A DNA stretch of 5,471 nucleotides, from assembly GCA_902489295.1 (NCBI GenBank), contig CABTZM010000142.1, positions 1 to 5,471 of the forward strand, in the 5' to 3' direction. The stretch's first letter is position 1. Each line of letters starts with the position of its first letter. Positions 1 to 5,471 of the stretch are shown here, piece after piece. The notes under the pieces are model-generated. The model saw only the letters and a list, made by a program, of their open reading frames with translations, was not told where the DNA came from and did no database searches. Origin of the DNA: an uncultured Collinsella sp. GTDB taxonomy: Bacteria > Actinomycetota > Coriobacteriia > Coriobacteriales > Coriobacteriaceae. Both the position numbers and the translations under genes were made by a program.

Positions 1-1115
1 CCGGCGGCGGCTGCCGCGCCACCAACTACATCGCGCTCATCCGCAAGGCCTTGCGCGAGAGCGGCCACCCCGAGATTCCGGTGATTTCGCTTTCGGCCGT
101 GGCGCTTGGCGAGGACAACCCCGGCTTTAAGATTACGCCGGCGCTACTCAAGCAGGCCGTGTACGCGGTGCTCTTTGGCGACGTGATGATGCAGATGCTC
201 TACCGCTGCCGCCCGTACGAGGCCACGACCGGTGCCGCCAACGCGCTCTACGAGGAGTACATGGCGCGCGCCCGCAAGCTGGCGCCTAAGTTCAACAGGC
301 ATAACTACACCAAGCTCGCTCGCGAGGCCATTCGTGCGTTCGACACCATGCCGCTTGTGGGCGAGGGCACCAAGCCGCGCGTGGGCGTGGTCGGCGAGAT
401 CCTGGTCAAGTTCCATCCCACGGCAAACAACCACGTAGTCGATGTCATCGAGCGTGAGGGCTGCGAGGCCGTGGTGCCGGGCCTGCTCGACTTCTTCCTG
501 TACTCCATGAGCAACGCCGAGCTGCAGAAGGACGAGCTGGGAAGCTCCGCTACAACGCGCGCTGGTATGCAGGCGCTCATCAAGCTCGTGGACTGGATGC
601 GCACGCCGGTGGAGGAGCTGCTCGAGAAGTCCGAGCGCTTTGAGGCGCCCGAGCGCATCGGCACCATGGCCGACAAGGCCCGCACGGTGCTTTCGGTGTG
701 CAACAACATGGGCGAGGGCTGGCTGCTCACGGCCGAGATGCTCGACCTGATTGACCACGGCGCGCCCAACATCATCTGCACGCAGCCCTTCGCGTGCCTG
801 CCCAACCATGTGGTGGGCAAGGCCGTGATTAAGGAGCTGCGCCGTCAGCACCCCGAGAGCAACATCGTCGCGGTGGACTACGACCCGGGTGCGTCCGAGG
901 TCAACCAGCTCAACCGCATTAAGCTCATGATCAGTGTGGCCAAGGAGAACATGCGTGCCGGCAAGGGCTTTAAGCTCGAGAAGGTGGCGCCGCTCGCGAT
1001 GGACGAGGTCACCGGCCAGATGCGCGCCCATGACGGCTGCGTGAGCTGCGACTCGGTAAGCGAGGACGCCGTGGCATCGGTCGCCGAGCGTCTGGGGCGC
1101 GGCATTAAGAAGTAG
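1..1115 (+). CDS. 2-hydroxyacyl-CoA dehydratase / activase-related protein, C-terminal part (5' truncated by window)
   Basis: The reading frame is already open at the window edge (first full codon at 3) and ends with TAG at 1113-1115, giving 370 residues. An apparent TTG start at 51 is only an internal Leu, because family-like sequence continues upstream (GGGCRATNYI at residues 1-10). Other hallmarks are VGVVGEILVKF (127-137), a VVPGLLDFFLY stretch (157-167), CTQPFACLPNH (259-269) and DYDPGASEVNQLNRIKLM (292-309). These match the HgdA/HgdB-like dehydratase part of the large COG3580/COG3581-type fusion proteins, whose missing N-terminus normally carries ASKHA-type activase and DUF2229 regions. 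Cysteines at 4, 69, 154, 233, 259, 265, 346 and 349 are candidate iron-sulfur ligands; the last two form a CVSC motif. Family members pair ATP-driven electron injection with a [4Fe-4S] cluster to remove water from 2-hydroxyacyl-CoA, in the cytosol. The substrate of this fused subtype is unknown to me. The gene ends its transcription unit at the terminator just downstream. Family assignment is firm; the actual reaction is inferred. Confidence 0.88.
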   Translation, partial: GGGCRATNYIALIRKALRESGHPEIPVISLSAVALGEDNPGFKITPALLKQAVYAVLFGDVMMQMLYRCRPYEATTGAANALYEEYMARARKLAPKFNRHNYTKLAREAIRAFDTMPLVGEGTKPRVGVVGEILVKFHPTANNHVVDVIEREGCEAVVPGLLDFFLYSMSNAELQKDELGSSATTRAGMQALIKLVDWMRTPVEELLEKSERFEAPERIGTMADKARTVLSVCNNMGEGWLLTAEMLDLIDHGAPNIICTQPFACLPNHVVGKAVIKELRRQHPESNIVAVDYDPGASEVNQLNRIKLMISVAKENMRAGKGFKLEKVAPLAMDEVTGQMRAHDGCVSCDSVSEDAVASVAERLGRGIKK

Positions 1116-1143
1116 TTGGCCTGCTTTGGGCTGGATATGAGAC

Positions 1144-1180
1144 AAGCGGGTGGTAGCCGGTACGGCTGCCACCCGTTTTT
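1144..1180 (+). terminator. Rho-independent terminator of the dehydratase gene
   Basis: A 13-bp stem (1147-1159 with 1163-1175) has one T:G wobble and a 3-base loop (GTA), and is followed directly by five T at 1176-1180. The AAG before the stem can extend the pairing into the T run. It starts about 30 bases after the dehydratase stop codon, which fits termination of that gene. Confidence 0.9.
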
Positions 1181-1200
1181 GCTGGACATATGTTGCGCAA

Positions 1201-1710
1201 ATGACCTTGCTACAGCCTTCCGTGGGCTTGCCCGATTTTTGGGCCGGTCCGGGCTTTGAGGACAAGTTGCTGCGGGCCCAAGGCGATTTTTCGCTCAACG
1301 CAGGCCAGCACAGTTTGACCTATCTGCCAAATGACGAGACGACCGCGATTGGTCGCTACCAGGTGCTGCTATACGACAACAACTTTGGTGCGGCAGAAAG
1401 CTATCCCAAGTTCGACTGGGGCCAGCTGGGCGCCGCGGTAGTGACTGATTACAGCAAGGGCACGCATTCGTTTGGGCGCGTGTTCGCGGTGGACGAGACC
1501 GCACGCACCTACGAGCTCGAGGACCAGATCGCGGTGCCGTTCTCGGGCTACGTCAGCAGTGCGCAGCGCGTCGGCAATTCGAACAGCATGCTCGTGGCAT
1601 CGGGCCAGGCCAAGACCTTTACTGAGTACGATCGCTATGGACTGCCCATCGCCGCCTACGAGATGGAAGCCGAGAAGTACATCTACCGCGTGTACAAGTA
1701 CGAGCTGTAG
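1201..1710 (+). pseudogene. Aryl-sulfate sulfotransferase, C-terminal remnant (5' end deleted)
   Basis: The frame is open from 1141 to TAG at 1708-1710. The only early starts are GTG 1150, which lies inside the terminator stem, and ATG 1201; neither has a visible Shine-Dalgarno sequence. Numbering from GTG 1150, family-like sequence is recognisable from about residue 30: FWAGPGFEDKLL, then NAGQHSLTYLPN (50-61), LLYDNN (73-78), and a beta-rich tail with YVSSAQRVGNSNSML (134-148). This matches the last blades of the arylsulfotransferase beta-propeller (PF05935 type), enzymes that move sulfate from one phenolic sulfate to another phenol. Usual lengths are about 500-600 residues, so only the last quarter or so remains, and the propeller cannot be complete. 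No stop or frameshift interrupts the remainder, which suggests a recent deletion. No signal peptide, RBS or promoter is visible. The alternative, a short expressed protein, seems unlikely. Family call is moderately strong; pseudogene status is inferred. Confidence 0.7.
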
Positions 1711-1724
1711 GGCCGCGCTCCACA

Positions 1725-2864
1725 TCACTGCACATCGAACTCCACGCGATCGAGTTCAGGCACGTTGAGGTCGATGAGTTTGCGGGCAACGCGACGGTCG
1801 TGCTCCCCGAGTGCCTCGCTCGTTGTCACATGGGCGACAATCTCGCGCTCGACGATGCCCTCCTCGTTCCCTTCGGTAGCCGAGGTCTCGACGGCGACGG
1901 TGTAATCCTTAAAGCCTGGCAGCACCGCGGCAAGCTCGCGTGTGGTCTCGGTGACGCCATAGCCGTCCTGCACGCCGGCCTGCGCCGAGCCAATGGAACC
2001 CGCCGTCATAACGATGCAGGGGATGGCGAAGATCGCCGTGCCCACAATAATGCGGCGGCGCACCTTGCGTGACAGCTCGTCGACCTCGGCATCTTCTTCG
2101 GCGGTCACAATGCCGTCGCCGTTGAGGTCGCGCTTGAGCGGCACGCGCAAAAGAAGCAGCACGGCTTCGGCGGCCAGTGCGATAAAGACCACGTTGATGC
2201 CAAACTCGTAAAGCGCCGAGAGAAATAGCGACCCGCTTGCGATGGCGATGCCGTAGCCCGCCGCACACAGGGGCGGCATGAGCGCGGTCGCCACGGCCAC
2301 GCCGGCGATGAGCGTTGCGGGCTCCTGGTCGCGTGAGTTGCCTAGGCCGCCCGCAAAGCCGCCGGCGAGCGCGACAGCGAGGTCCCACACGGTGGGCGTC
2401 GAGTTGTCGATAATGGCGGCTGTGGTGGTGCCAAGGGGCGAGAGCTTAAAGTACAACGTGGATGTGACCAGGCAAAAGGTCATTTGCAGCGCAAGACCGG
2501 CGACGGCTTCGACGGTAATCTCGCGGTCGAGCGTGGCGATGCCATATGCCATGGCAAGGACCGATCCCATAAGCGGGCAGATGAGCATGGCGCCCACGAT
2601 GGCGATGTCCGAATCGATATCGAGGCCGATGCTCGCGATGAGCATGGCGATGATGAGGATGCATAGGTGGGAGCCGGTCAGGCGCGCCCCGTTTACAAAG
2701 CGCTTGCGGATTACGTGATAGGGCGCGCGACCTTCGCGAATGTTGAATGCGCGCTTTAAAAAGCGGCCTGCCTGCTCGGCTGCCTCACTATGGGCGGGGC
2801 GGATGCCATGGCGCCGATGATGGCGCTCGCGCAGTCGCTTGAGCTGTTGTTTATCGAGTTCCAT
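1725..2864 (-). CDS. DUF389 family integral membrane protein with EF-hand-like loop
   Basis: This is a complete gene of 379 residues, from ATG at 2864-2862 to TGA at 1727-1725. The start is set by a GAGGT sequence just upstream; the frame stays open to 3011, but those 49 extra codons look non-coding. The N-terminus (1-65) is basic and cytosolic-looking. Hydrophobic segments follow at about 66-81, 87-110, 117-137, 160-174, 185-210, 213-240 and 271-290, with a soluble C-terminal tail (about 295-379). Typical DUF389 features include the first-helix region leading to GAMLICPLMGSVLAMAYG (91-108), the GGFAGGLGNSRDQEPATLIAG stretch around 168-188, and VATALMPPLCAAGYG (191-205). The family is widespread and its function is not established; a transport-like role is only a guess. 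Residues 246-257 (DLNGDGIVTAEE) match the canonical EF-hand loop and lie between the last two hydrophobic segments. The gene is convergent with the sulfotransferase remnant and divergent from the CAP protein gene, so it is probably monocistronic. I see no terminator after its stop. Confidence 0.9.
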   Translation of the reverse strand: MELDKQQLKRLRERHHRRHGIRPAHSEAAEQAGRFLKRAFNIREGRAPYHVIRKRFVNGARLTGSHLCILIIAMLIASIGLDIDSDIAIVGAMLICPLMGSVLAMAYGIATLDREITVEAVAGLALQMTFCLVTSTLYFKLSPLGTTTAAIIDNSTPTVWDLAVALAGGFAGGLGNSRDQEPATLIAGVAVATALMPPLCAAGYGIAIASGSLFLSALYEFGINVVFIALAAEAVLLLLRVPLKRDLNGDGIVTAEEDAEVDELSRKVRRRIIVGTAIFAIPCIVMTAGSIGSAQAGVQDGYGVTETTRELAAVLPGFKDYTVAVETSATEGNEEGIVEREIVAHVTTSEALGEHDRRVARKLIDLNVPELDRVEFDVQ

Positions 2865-2868
2865 GTTT

Positions 2869-2873
2869 ACCTC
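2869..2873 (-). promoter_or_regulatory. Ribosome binding site of the DUF389 gene
   Basis: On the minus strand GAGGT is followed by AAAC and then ATG (2864-2862). It is the only good Shine-Dalgarno match in the open frame. It therefore fixes the start at 2864 rather than at the upstream in-frame ATG near 3011. Confidence 0.75.
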
Positions 2874-2910
2874 GTTCCAGCAAGGGCCGCGTATCCCGCT
2901 CGTCGCCCTT

Positions 2911-2939
2911 ACTCTACACCGTGGCGGATGAGGTGTCTG
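2911..2939 (-). promoter_or_regulatory. Possible promoter of the DUF389 gene
   Basis: On the minus strand CAGACA (2939-2934) and TAGAGT (2916-2911) each match four of six positions of the sigma-70-type consensus, and are 17 bases apart. They sit about 50 bases upstream of the ATG. The match is weak, and nothing else supports it beyond position and spacing. Confidence 0.3.
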
Positions 2940-3070
2940 TTGGATGCGGAATCCGATAGGGCGGATGACGCGGGAGCAAATGCAAATCACAGGTTCAATT
3001 TGATCCCGCAATAATATGATGCACCAGCTCCTACATGTGTGACGAAACTGTGAAGCACGAGAGCGTGAAT

Positions 3071-3117
3071 TTCAAAAATACGCTGGTCGCCAATGTTGCG
3101 CAACAGAATTCAAAAAT
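3071..3117 (+). repeat. Direct repeat TTCAAAAAT flanking a GTTGCGCAAC palindrome
   Basis: TTCAAAAAT occurs at 3071-3079 and 3109-3117, a spacing of 38 bases, both copies preceded by GAA or GAAT. Between them lies the perfect 10-base palindrome at 3095-3104. All of this is 55-100 bases upstream of the CAP-protein start codon, where an operator could sit. The arrangement is seen directly; regulatory function is inference, and short AT-rich repeats can arise by chance. Confidence 0.35.
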
Positions 3118-3158
3118 CGACAGCTACCGTTTGATACGTATGGATACATCCGTGTCAA

Positions 3159-3164
3159 AGGGAG
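3159..3164 (+). promoter_or_regulatory. Ribosome binding site of the CAP surface protein gene
   Basis: AGGGAG lies six bases before ATG 3171. Good complementarity and spacing, together with the secretion signal that begins at this ATG, support it as the start. Confidence 0.8.
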
Positions 3165-3170
3165 AAAGCC

Positions 3171-5471
3171 ATGGCAAACTACAGTCCACAACACTTTGAG
3201 CCTCGGGCCAAGGCCGTCAACGTCAAGGGCGTTGCCAACCGCGCCGTCGCAACCGTTTTGACGGCGGGCCTCATCGCTCAGCCGCTCATGTCGCCGCTGG
3301 CGGCAATCGCCGCACCGTCAACCGATAACGGCGATTCTGTTCAGGGGGGGGGTAGTTCTGTAGAGAATACCGTTGCCGCCGGTAACCAAGCGGTCGTAAA
3401 GACGGCTGCCCAGCTGGCCGAGGAGTCGGCAAAGCAGCTCAAGGACGCTCAGGCCGCCTACGATGCCGCCCAGAAGAAGGCCGACGCGGCGGGCCAGTCT
3501 CAAAAGCAGGCGCAGCAGCAAAAGAATCAGGCCTCGCAGGCTGTGAGCGACAACGAAATCGAGCAGAACGCAGCAGAAGTCGCCGCGCTCCAGGAGAAGA
3601 TTGACGAGCTCAAAGCCGCCGTCGAAAAGACCGAGCAGCAGCAGAAGAAGCTGGGCGACCTGAACGATCAGCTCGATCAAGCCAACAAGAGTGTCGAGGA
3701 TAAGACCCAGGCGCTCAAGGACGCCAAGGCAAAGCAGGATGAGGCCAAGAAGGCCCTCGATGATGCCCAAGCCAAGCTCGAGGCCATGGGTATGGACGAG
3801 TACGAGGCCGCCAAGAAGGCCGTCGAGGACGCGCAGACAAAGCTCGATGACGCCAATAAGGCCGTTACTACTGCACAGGCCAATCTGGACCAGGCCAAGG
3901 CTGCCGAGGCCAGCGCCCAGCAGGAAAAGCAGAATACCGAGGCAGCTTTGACGACTGCCCAGGCCAAGAAGCAGGAGACTGCCGCTGCTCTCGCAGCCGC
4001 AACCACCGCGCGCGATAACGCCCAGCAGAAGTTCAACCAGGCGCAGGCCGCGCTCGATGCTGCCGTCTCGGGTACGGGTGTTGACCTGAGTGCGCTTGAG
4101 GCCGCCAAGAAAGCTGCTGCTGGTGAGCTCAAGACCGCGCAGGCGGAGCTCAATGCCGCGACGGATGCCGACGCCACCGCACAGACAAATCTGCAGGCCG
4201 CCCAGGCTGCCGTCGCTGCCGCGCAGGAGAAGGCCAACGCCGCCAACGCTGCTGTGGCATCTGCCCAGTCTGCATACGATGCGGCAAACAAGGAGTACAA
4301 CGCCGCCGCCAGCGAGCGCGACGCCGCCAAGGCCGCATACGAGCAGGCCCAGCAGACCGAAGCAGACAAGAAGGCGGAGTACGACCGACTCGTCGAGGTT
4401 CGTCAGCAGAAGAGCAACGAGTTCGATCAGGCTCGTGCTGAAGTAACCGACGCGCACAATGCATACGACGCCGCAAACGCCGAGGTCGAGAAGCTTAACC
4501 AGCAGATTGCCGACCTCAAGTCGAACATGACCGTAGACCAGAATGTCATCAGTCAGGGTATGTTCGGCTTCATGAACTACATCATCGGCGGCAGCCAGTT
4601 CACAGCCACGCAGAAGTCGAATGCAAGTACTGCCGCGTCGATGCTCATGGGGACGACGGATAAACAGGACTGGTATGACAAGTACGTCGATCAGGACATG
4701 TCTCGCGACACAAATCCGCTTTCCTTGGAGCAGATGCGCAACGCCCTGACTTACCTCGATACCCAGAACAACCTCCGCAAGGCGAACGGTCAGTCGGAAC
4801 TCAGTGTCAGCCTCCGCATGACTGCGGCAGCCGCACTTAATACATCATATTCATCGAACATCTGGGGACACTCGAACTGCTATTTCGATCAAGATGAGAA
4901 CCTTGCAGGCGGCGGCGGAGCATACACCGGAGGCGAAACCGAGGATACCCTCGGTTGGCCCTACACCGGCCTCTACACACAGGAGAAGGAGGCATTCGAT
5001 AAGTACGTCGCGCAGTATGGCGACGCACTTGGAAGCCATCGATATGATTCCTACTATATCTACCAGCACTACAACAGCATCTACCATGAGTGCGGACACT
5101 ATCTCAACATCATCGATGCCGGCGCGAAGGCTATCGGCATCGCAACCGGTAGCGGTAAGAACACCGATTCCGAGGTAACCATTTTCGACTATAGTGGAAG
5201 CACGGGGCAGAAGGACTTCACTGTCTCCGAGTTCAAGAAACTCGTCACCGACTACATCGATTCCGCCTACAATGCAGGCGGCACTCAGGAGCAGAAGGAG
5301 CAGCTGAAGCAGCTTCAGAATAAGTTGGCAGAAGCACAGAAGAACTTCGGGACTGCTGGAACGGCTTATTCTAACGCATTGGATAAGCAAGAAAGCGCTC
5401 GCGATGCCTATACCGCGGCCGACACGAACATGAACACCGCCAAGGGCGAGTACGAGAAGGCCAAGTCCGGC
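3171..5471 (+). CDS. Secreted coiled-coil surface protein with CAP/SCP domain, PrgA/Sec10-like (3' end beyond window)
   Basis: The frame is open from ATG 3171 through the last base: 767 codons and no stop. Residues 1-47 form a signal peptide with a long basic n-region, a hydrophobic core (about 25-40) and probable cleavage after AIA (45-47). Next come a short Gly/Ser linker containing the nine-G run (residues 58-61), a coiled coil at about 73-455 rich in Ala, Lys, Gln and Glu, and a helical connector (456-515). A CAP domain spans about 516-672, with the expected tetrad H567 (WGHS), E576 (ENLAGG), E605 (YTQEKE) and H643 (CGHYLNIID). C570 and C641 are the only cysteines seen and could form a disulfide. 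A second coiled coil starts near 702 and continues out of the window, where a wall anchor would be expected. Coiled coil-CAP-coiled coil is the layout of Enterococcus PrgA/Sec10, which holds a protease-like CAP head away from the cell and limits adhesion and plasmid uptake. Domain calls are strong; the shared role is inferred. Confidence 0.88.
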   Translation, partial: MANYSPQHFEPRAKAVNVKGVANRAVATVLTAGLIAQPLMSPLAAIAAPSTDNGDSVQGGGSSVENTVAAGNQAVVKTAAQLAEESAKQLKDAQAAYDAAQKKADAAGQSQKQAQQQKNQASQAVSDNEIEQNAAEVAALQEKIDELKAAVEKTEQQQKKLGDLNDQLDQANKSVEDKTQALKDAKAKQDEAKKALDDAQAKLEAMGMDEYEAAKKAVEDAQTKLDDANKAVTTAQANLDQAKAAEASAQQEKQNTEAALTTAQAKKQETAAALAAATTARDNAQQKFNQAQAALDAAVSGTGVDLSALEAAKKAAAGELKTAQAELNAATDADATAQTNLQAAQAAVAAAQEKANAANAAVASAQSAYDAANKEYNAAASERDAAKAAYEQAQQTEADKKAEYDRLVEVRQQKSNEFDQARAEVTDAHNAYDAANAEVEKLNQQIADLKSNMTVDQNVISQGMFGFMNYIIGGSQFTATQKSNASTAASMLMGTTDKQDWYDKYVDQDMSRDTNPLSLEQMRNALTYLDTQNNLRKANGQSELSVSLRMTAAAALNTSYSSNIWGHSNCYFDQDENLAGGGGAYTGGETEDTLGWPYTGLYTQEKEAFDKYVAQYGDALGSHRYDSYYIYQHYNSIYHECGHYLNIIDAGAKAIGIATGSGKNTDSEVTIFDYSGSTGQKDFTVSEFKKLVTDYIDSAYNAGGTQEQKEQLKQLQNKLAEAQKNFGTAGTAYSNALDKQESARDAYTAADTNMNTAKGEYEKAKSG
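3344..3352 (+). repeat. Homopolymeric G9 tract, candidate phase-variation switch
   Basis: Nine consecutive G span codons 58-61 (Gln-Gly-Gly-Gly) of the CAP surface protein. With nine G the gene is open. Ten G would place TAG (3353-3355) in frame immediately after the run. Eight G would read GTA GTT CTG and then TAG (3361-3363). Slipped-strand changes of one base in either direction thus end translation just after the signal peptide. Poly-G runs in surface-protein genes are a well-known cause of phase variation in other bacteria. An assembly length error in the run is possible. Confidence 0.7.
3765..4211 (+). repeat. Degenerate internal repeat in the coiled-coil stalk
   Basis: Residues 199-245 and 291-347 of the CAP protein follow the same pattern. 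Each starts with AQAxLxA, goes through a Gly/Met or Gly/Ser break and an acidic residue, reaches EAAKKA, and continues as AQxxL heptads ending in QAKAA or QAAQAA. The second copy is longer around its break (SGTGVDLSAL). This suggests an old duplication of a stalk unit of about 90 residues, each with one flexible point. Heptad composition alone could give part of the similarity. Confidence 0.45.

Larger units (their letters stand above)
2865..3170. other. Divergent intergenic region between the DUF389 and CAP-protein genes
   Basis: This 306-base stretch has no convincing gene. It is visibly AT-richer than its surroundings from about 2975 onward. It must hold both divergent promoters. For the plus-strand gene I see only weak candidates. 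TATGAT at 3015-3020 is a good -10 match but has no clear -35. TCGACA at 3117-3122 is a good -35 match but is followed by only a poor TATGGA at 3139-3144. Two small palindromes, GTTGCGCAAC (3095-3104) and ATACGTAT (3134-3141), and a repeated 9-mer are possible regulator sites. I found no riboswitch, tRNA or strong terminator. Confidence 0.5.

Noticed and set aside
51..53. TTG start codon for the first gene
   Set aside because: Conserved family sequence (GGGCRATNYI) precedes it in frame from position 3, so it is an internal leucine codon.
144..1298. Long minus-strand open frame opposite the dehydratase gene
   Set aside because: It is a shadow of the GC-rich coding strand: no family resemblance, it crosses the terminator, and it lies opposite a clearly conserved protein.
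1737..1757. GAACTC/GAGTTC inverted repeat as a terminator between the convergent genes
   Set aside because: It is only a 6-bp stem with a 9-base loop, has no T run on either strand, and lies inside the DUF389 coding sequence.
2865..3011. 49-codon N-terminal extension of the DUF389 gene
   Set aside because: It has no RBS at the upstream ATG and no family-like sequence, and it would cover the likely promoter; the ATG at 2864 has a good GAGGT.
1190..3103. Shared 11-mer ATGTTGCGCAA at 1190-1200 and 3093-3103 as a repeat pair or recombination site
   Set aside because: A few shared 11-mers are expected by chance in a window of this size, and the flanks do not match.
3318..4457. Minus-strand open frame of 379 codons, Leu/Gly-rich and membrane-like
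   Set aside because: It is the antisense of the Ala/Lys/Gln-rich coiled-coil region, whose codon bias keeps the opposite strand open. The plus-strand frame has an RBS, a signal peptide and recognisable domains.
1..5471. CRISPR array, tRNA/rRNA genes, insertion sequences or attachment sites
   Set aside because: No regularly spaced repeats, RNA-gene hallmarks, transposase-like protein or terminal inverted repeats were seen anywhere in the window.

Overview
The window looks like a piece of a GC-rich chromosome from a gut-type actinomycete of the class Coriobacteriia; Collinsella or a close relative is the best guess. This is inference from gene content (a giant 2-hydroxyacyl-CoA dehydratase/activase-type protein, an aryl-sulfate sulfotransferase remnant, a DUF389 membrane protein, and a coiled-coil CAP-domain surface protein) and from strong G/C preference at third codon positions. 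It was not tested by any search.

Layout. Positions 1-1115 (+) hold the 3' end of a large (R)-2-hydroxyacyl-CoA dehydratase-like gene, closed by a textbook rho-independent terminator at 1144-1180. Immediately after the terminator, 1201-1710 (+) is the C-terminal remnant of an aryl-sulfate sulfotransferase gene whose 5' part is missing. It converges, with a 14-base gap, on a complete DUF389 integral membrane protein gene at 1725-2864 (-), which carries an EF-hand-like calcium-binding loop. A 306-base intergenic region (2865-3170) separates this gene from the divergently oriented last gene, 3171 to the window end (+). That gene encodes a long secreted protein: signal peptide, about 380 residues of Ala/Lys/Gln-rich coiled coil, a CAP/SCP domain, then a second coiled coil that runs off the window.

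The most notable feature is in that last gene. A run of nine G (3344-3352) lies about ten codons after the predicted signal-peptide cleavage site. With nine G the frame is open. Adding one G puts TAG directly after the run, and removing one G puts TAG three codons later. This is the layout of an ON/OFF phase-variation switch. The coiled coil-CAP-coiled coil architecture resembles the enterococcal surface-exclusion protein PrgA/Sec10, so the gene may be a phase-variable surface stalk that affects adhesion, aggregation or DNA uptake. No functional link between the four genes is evident; they look like independent transcription units.
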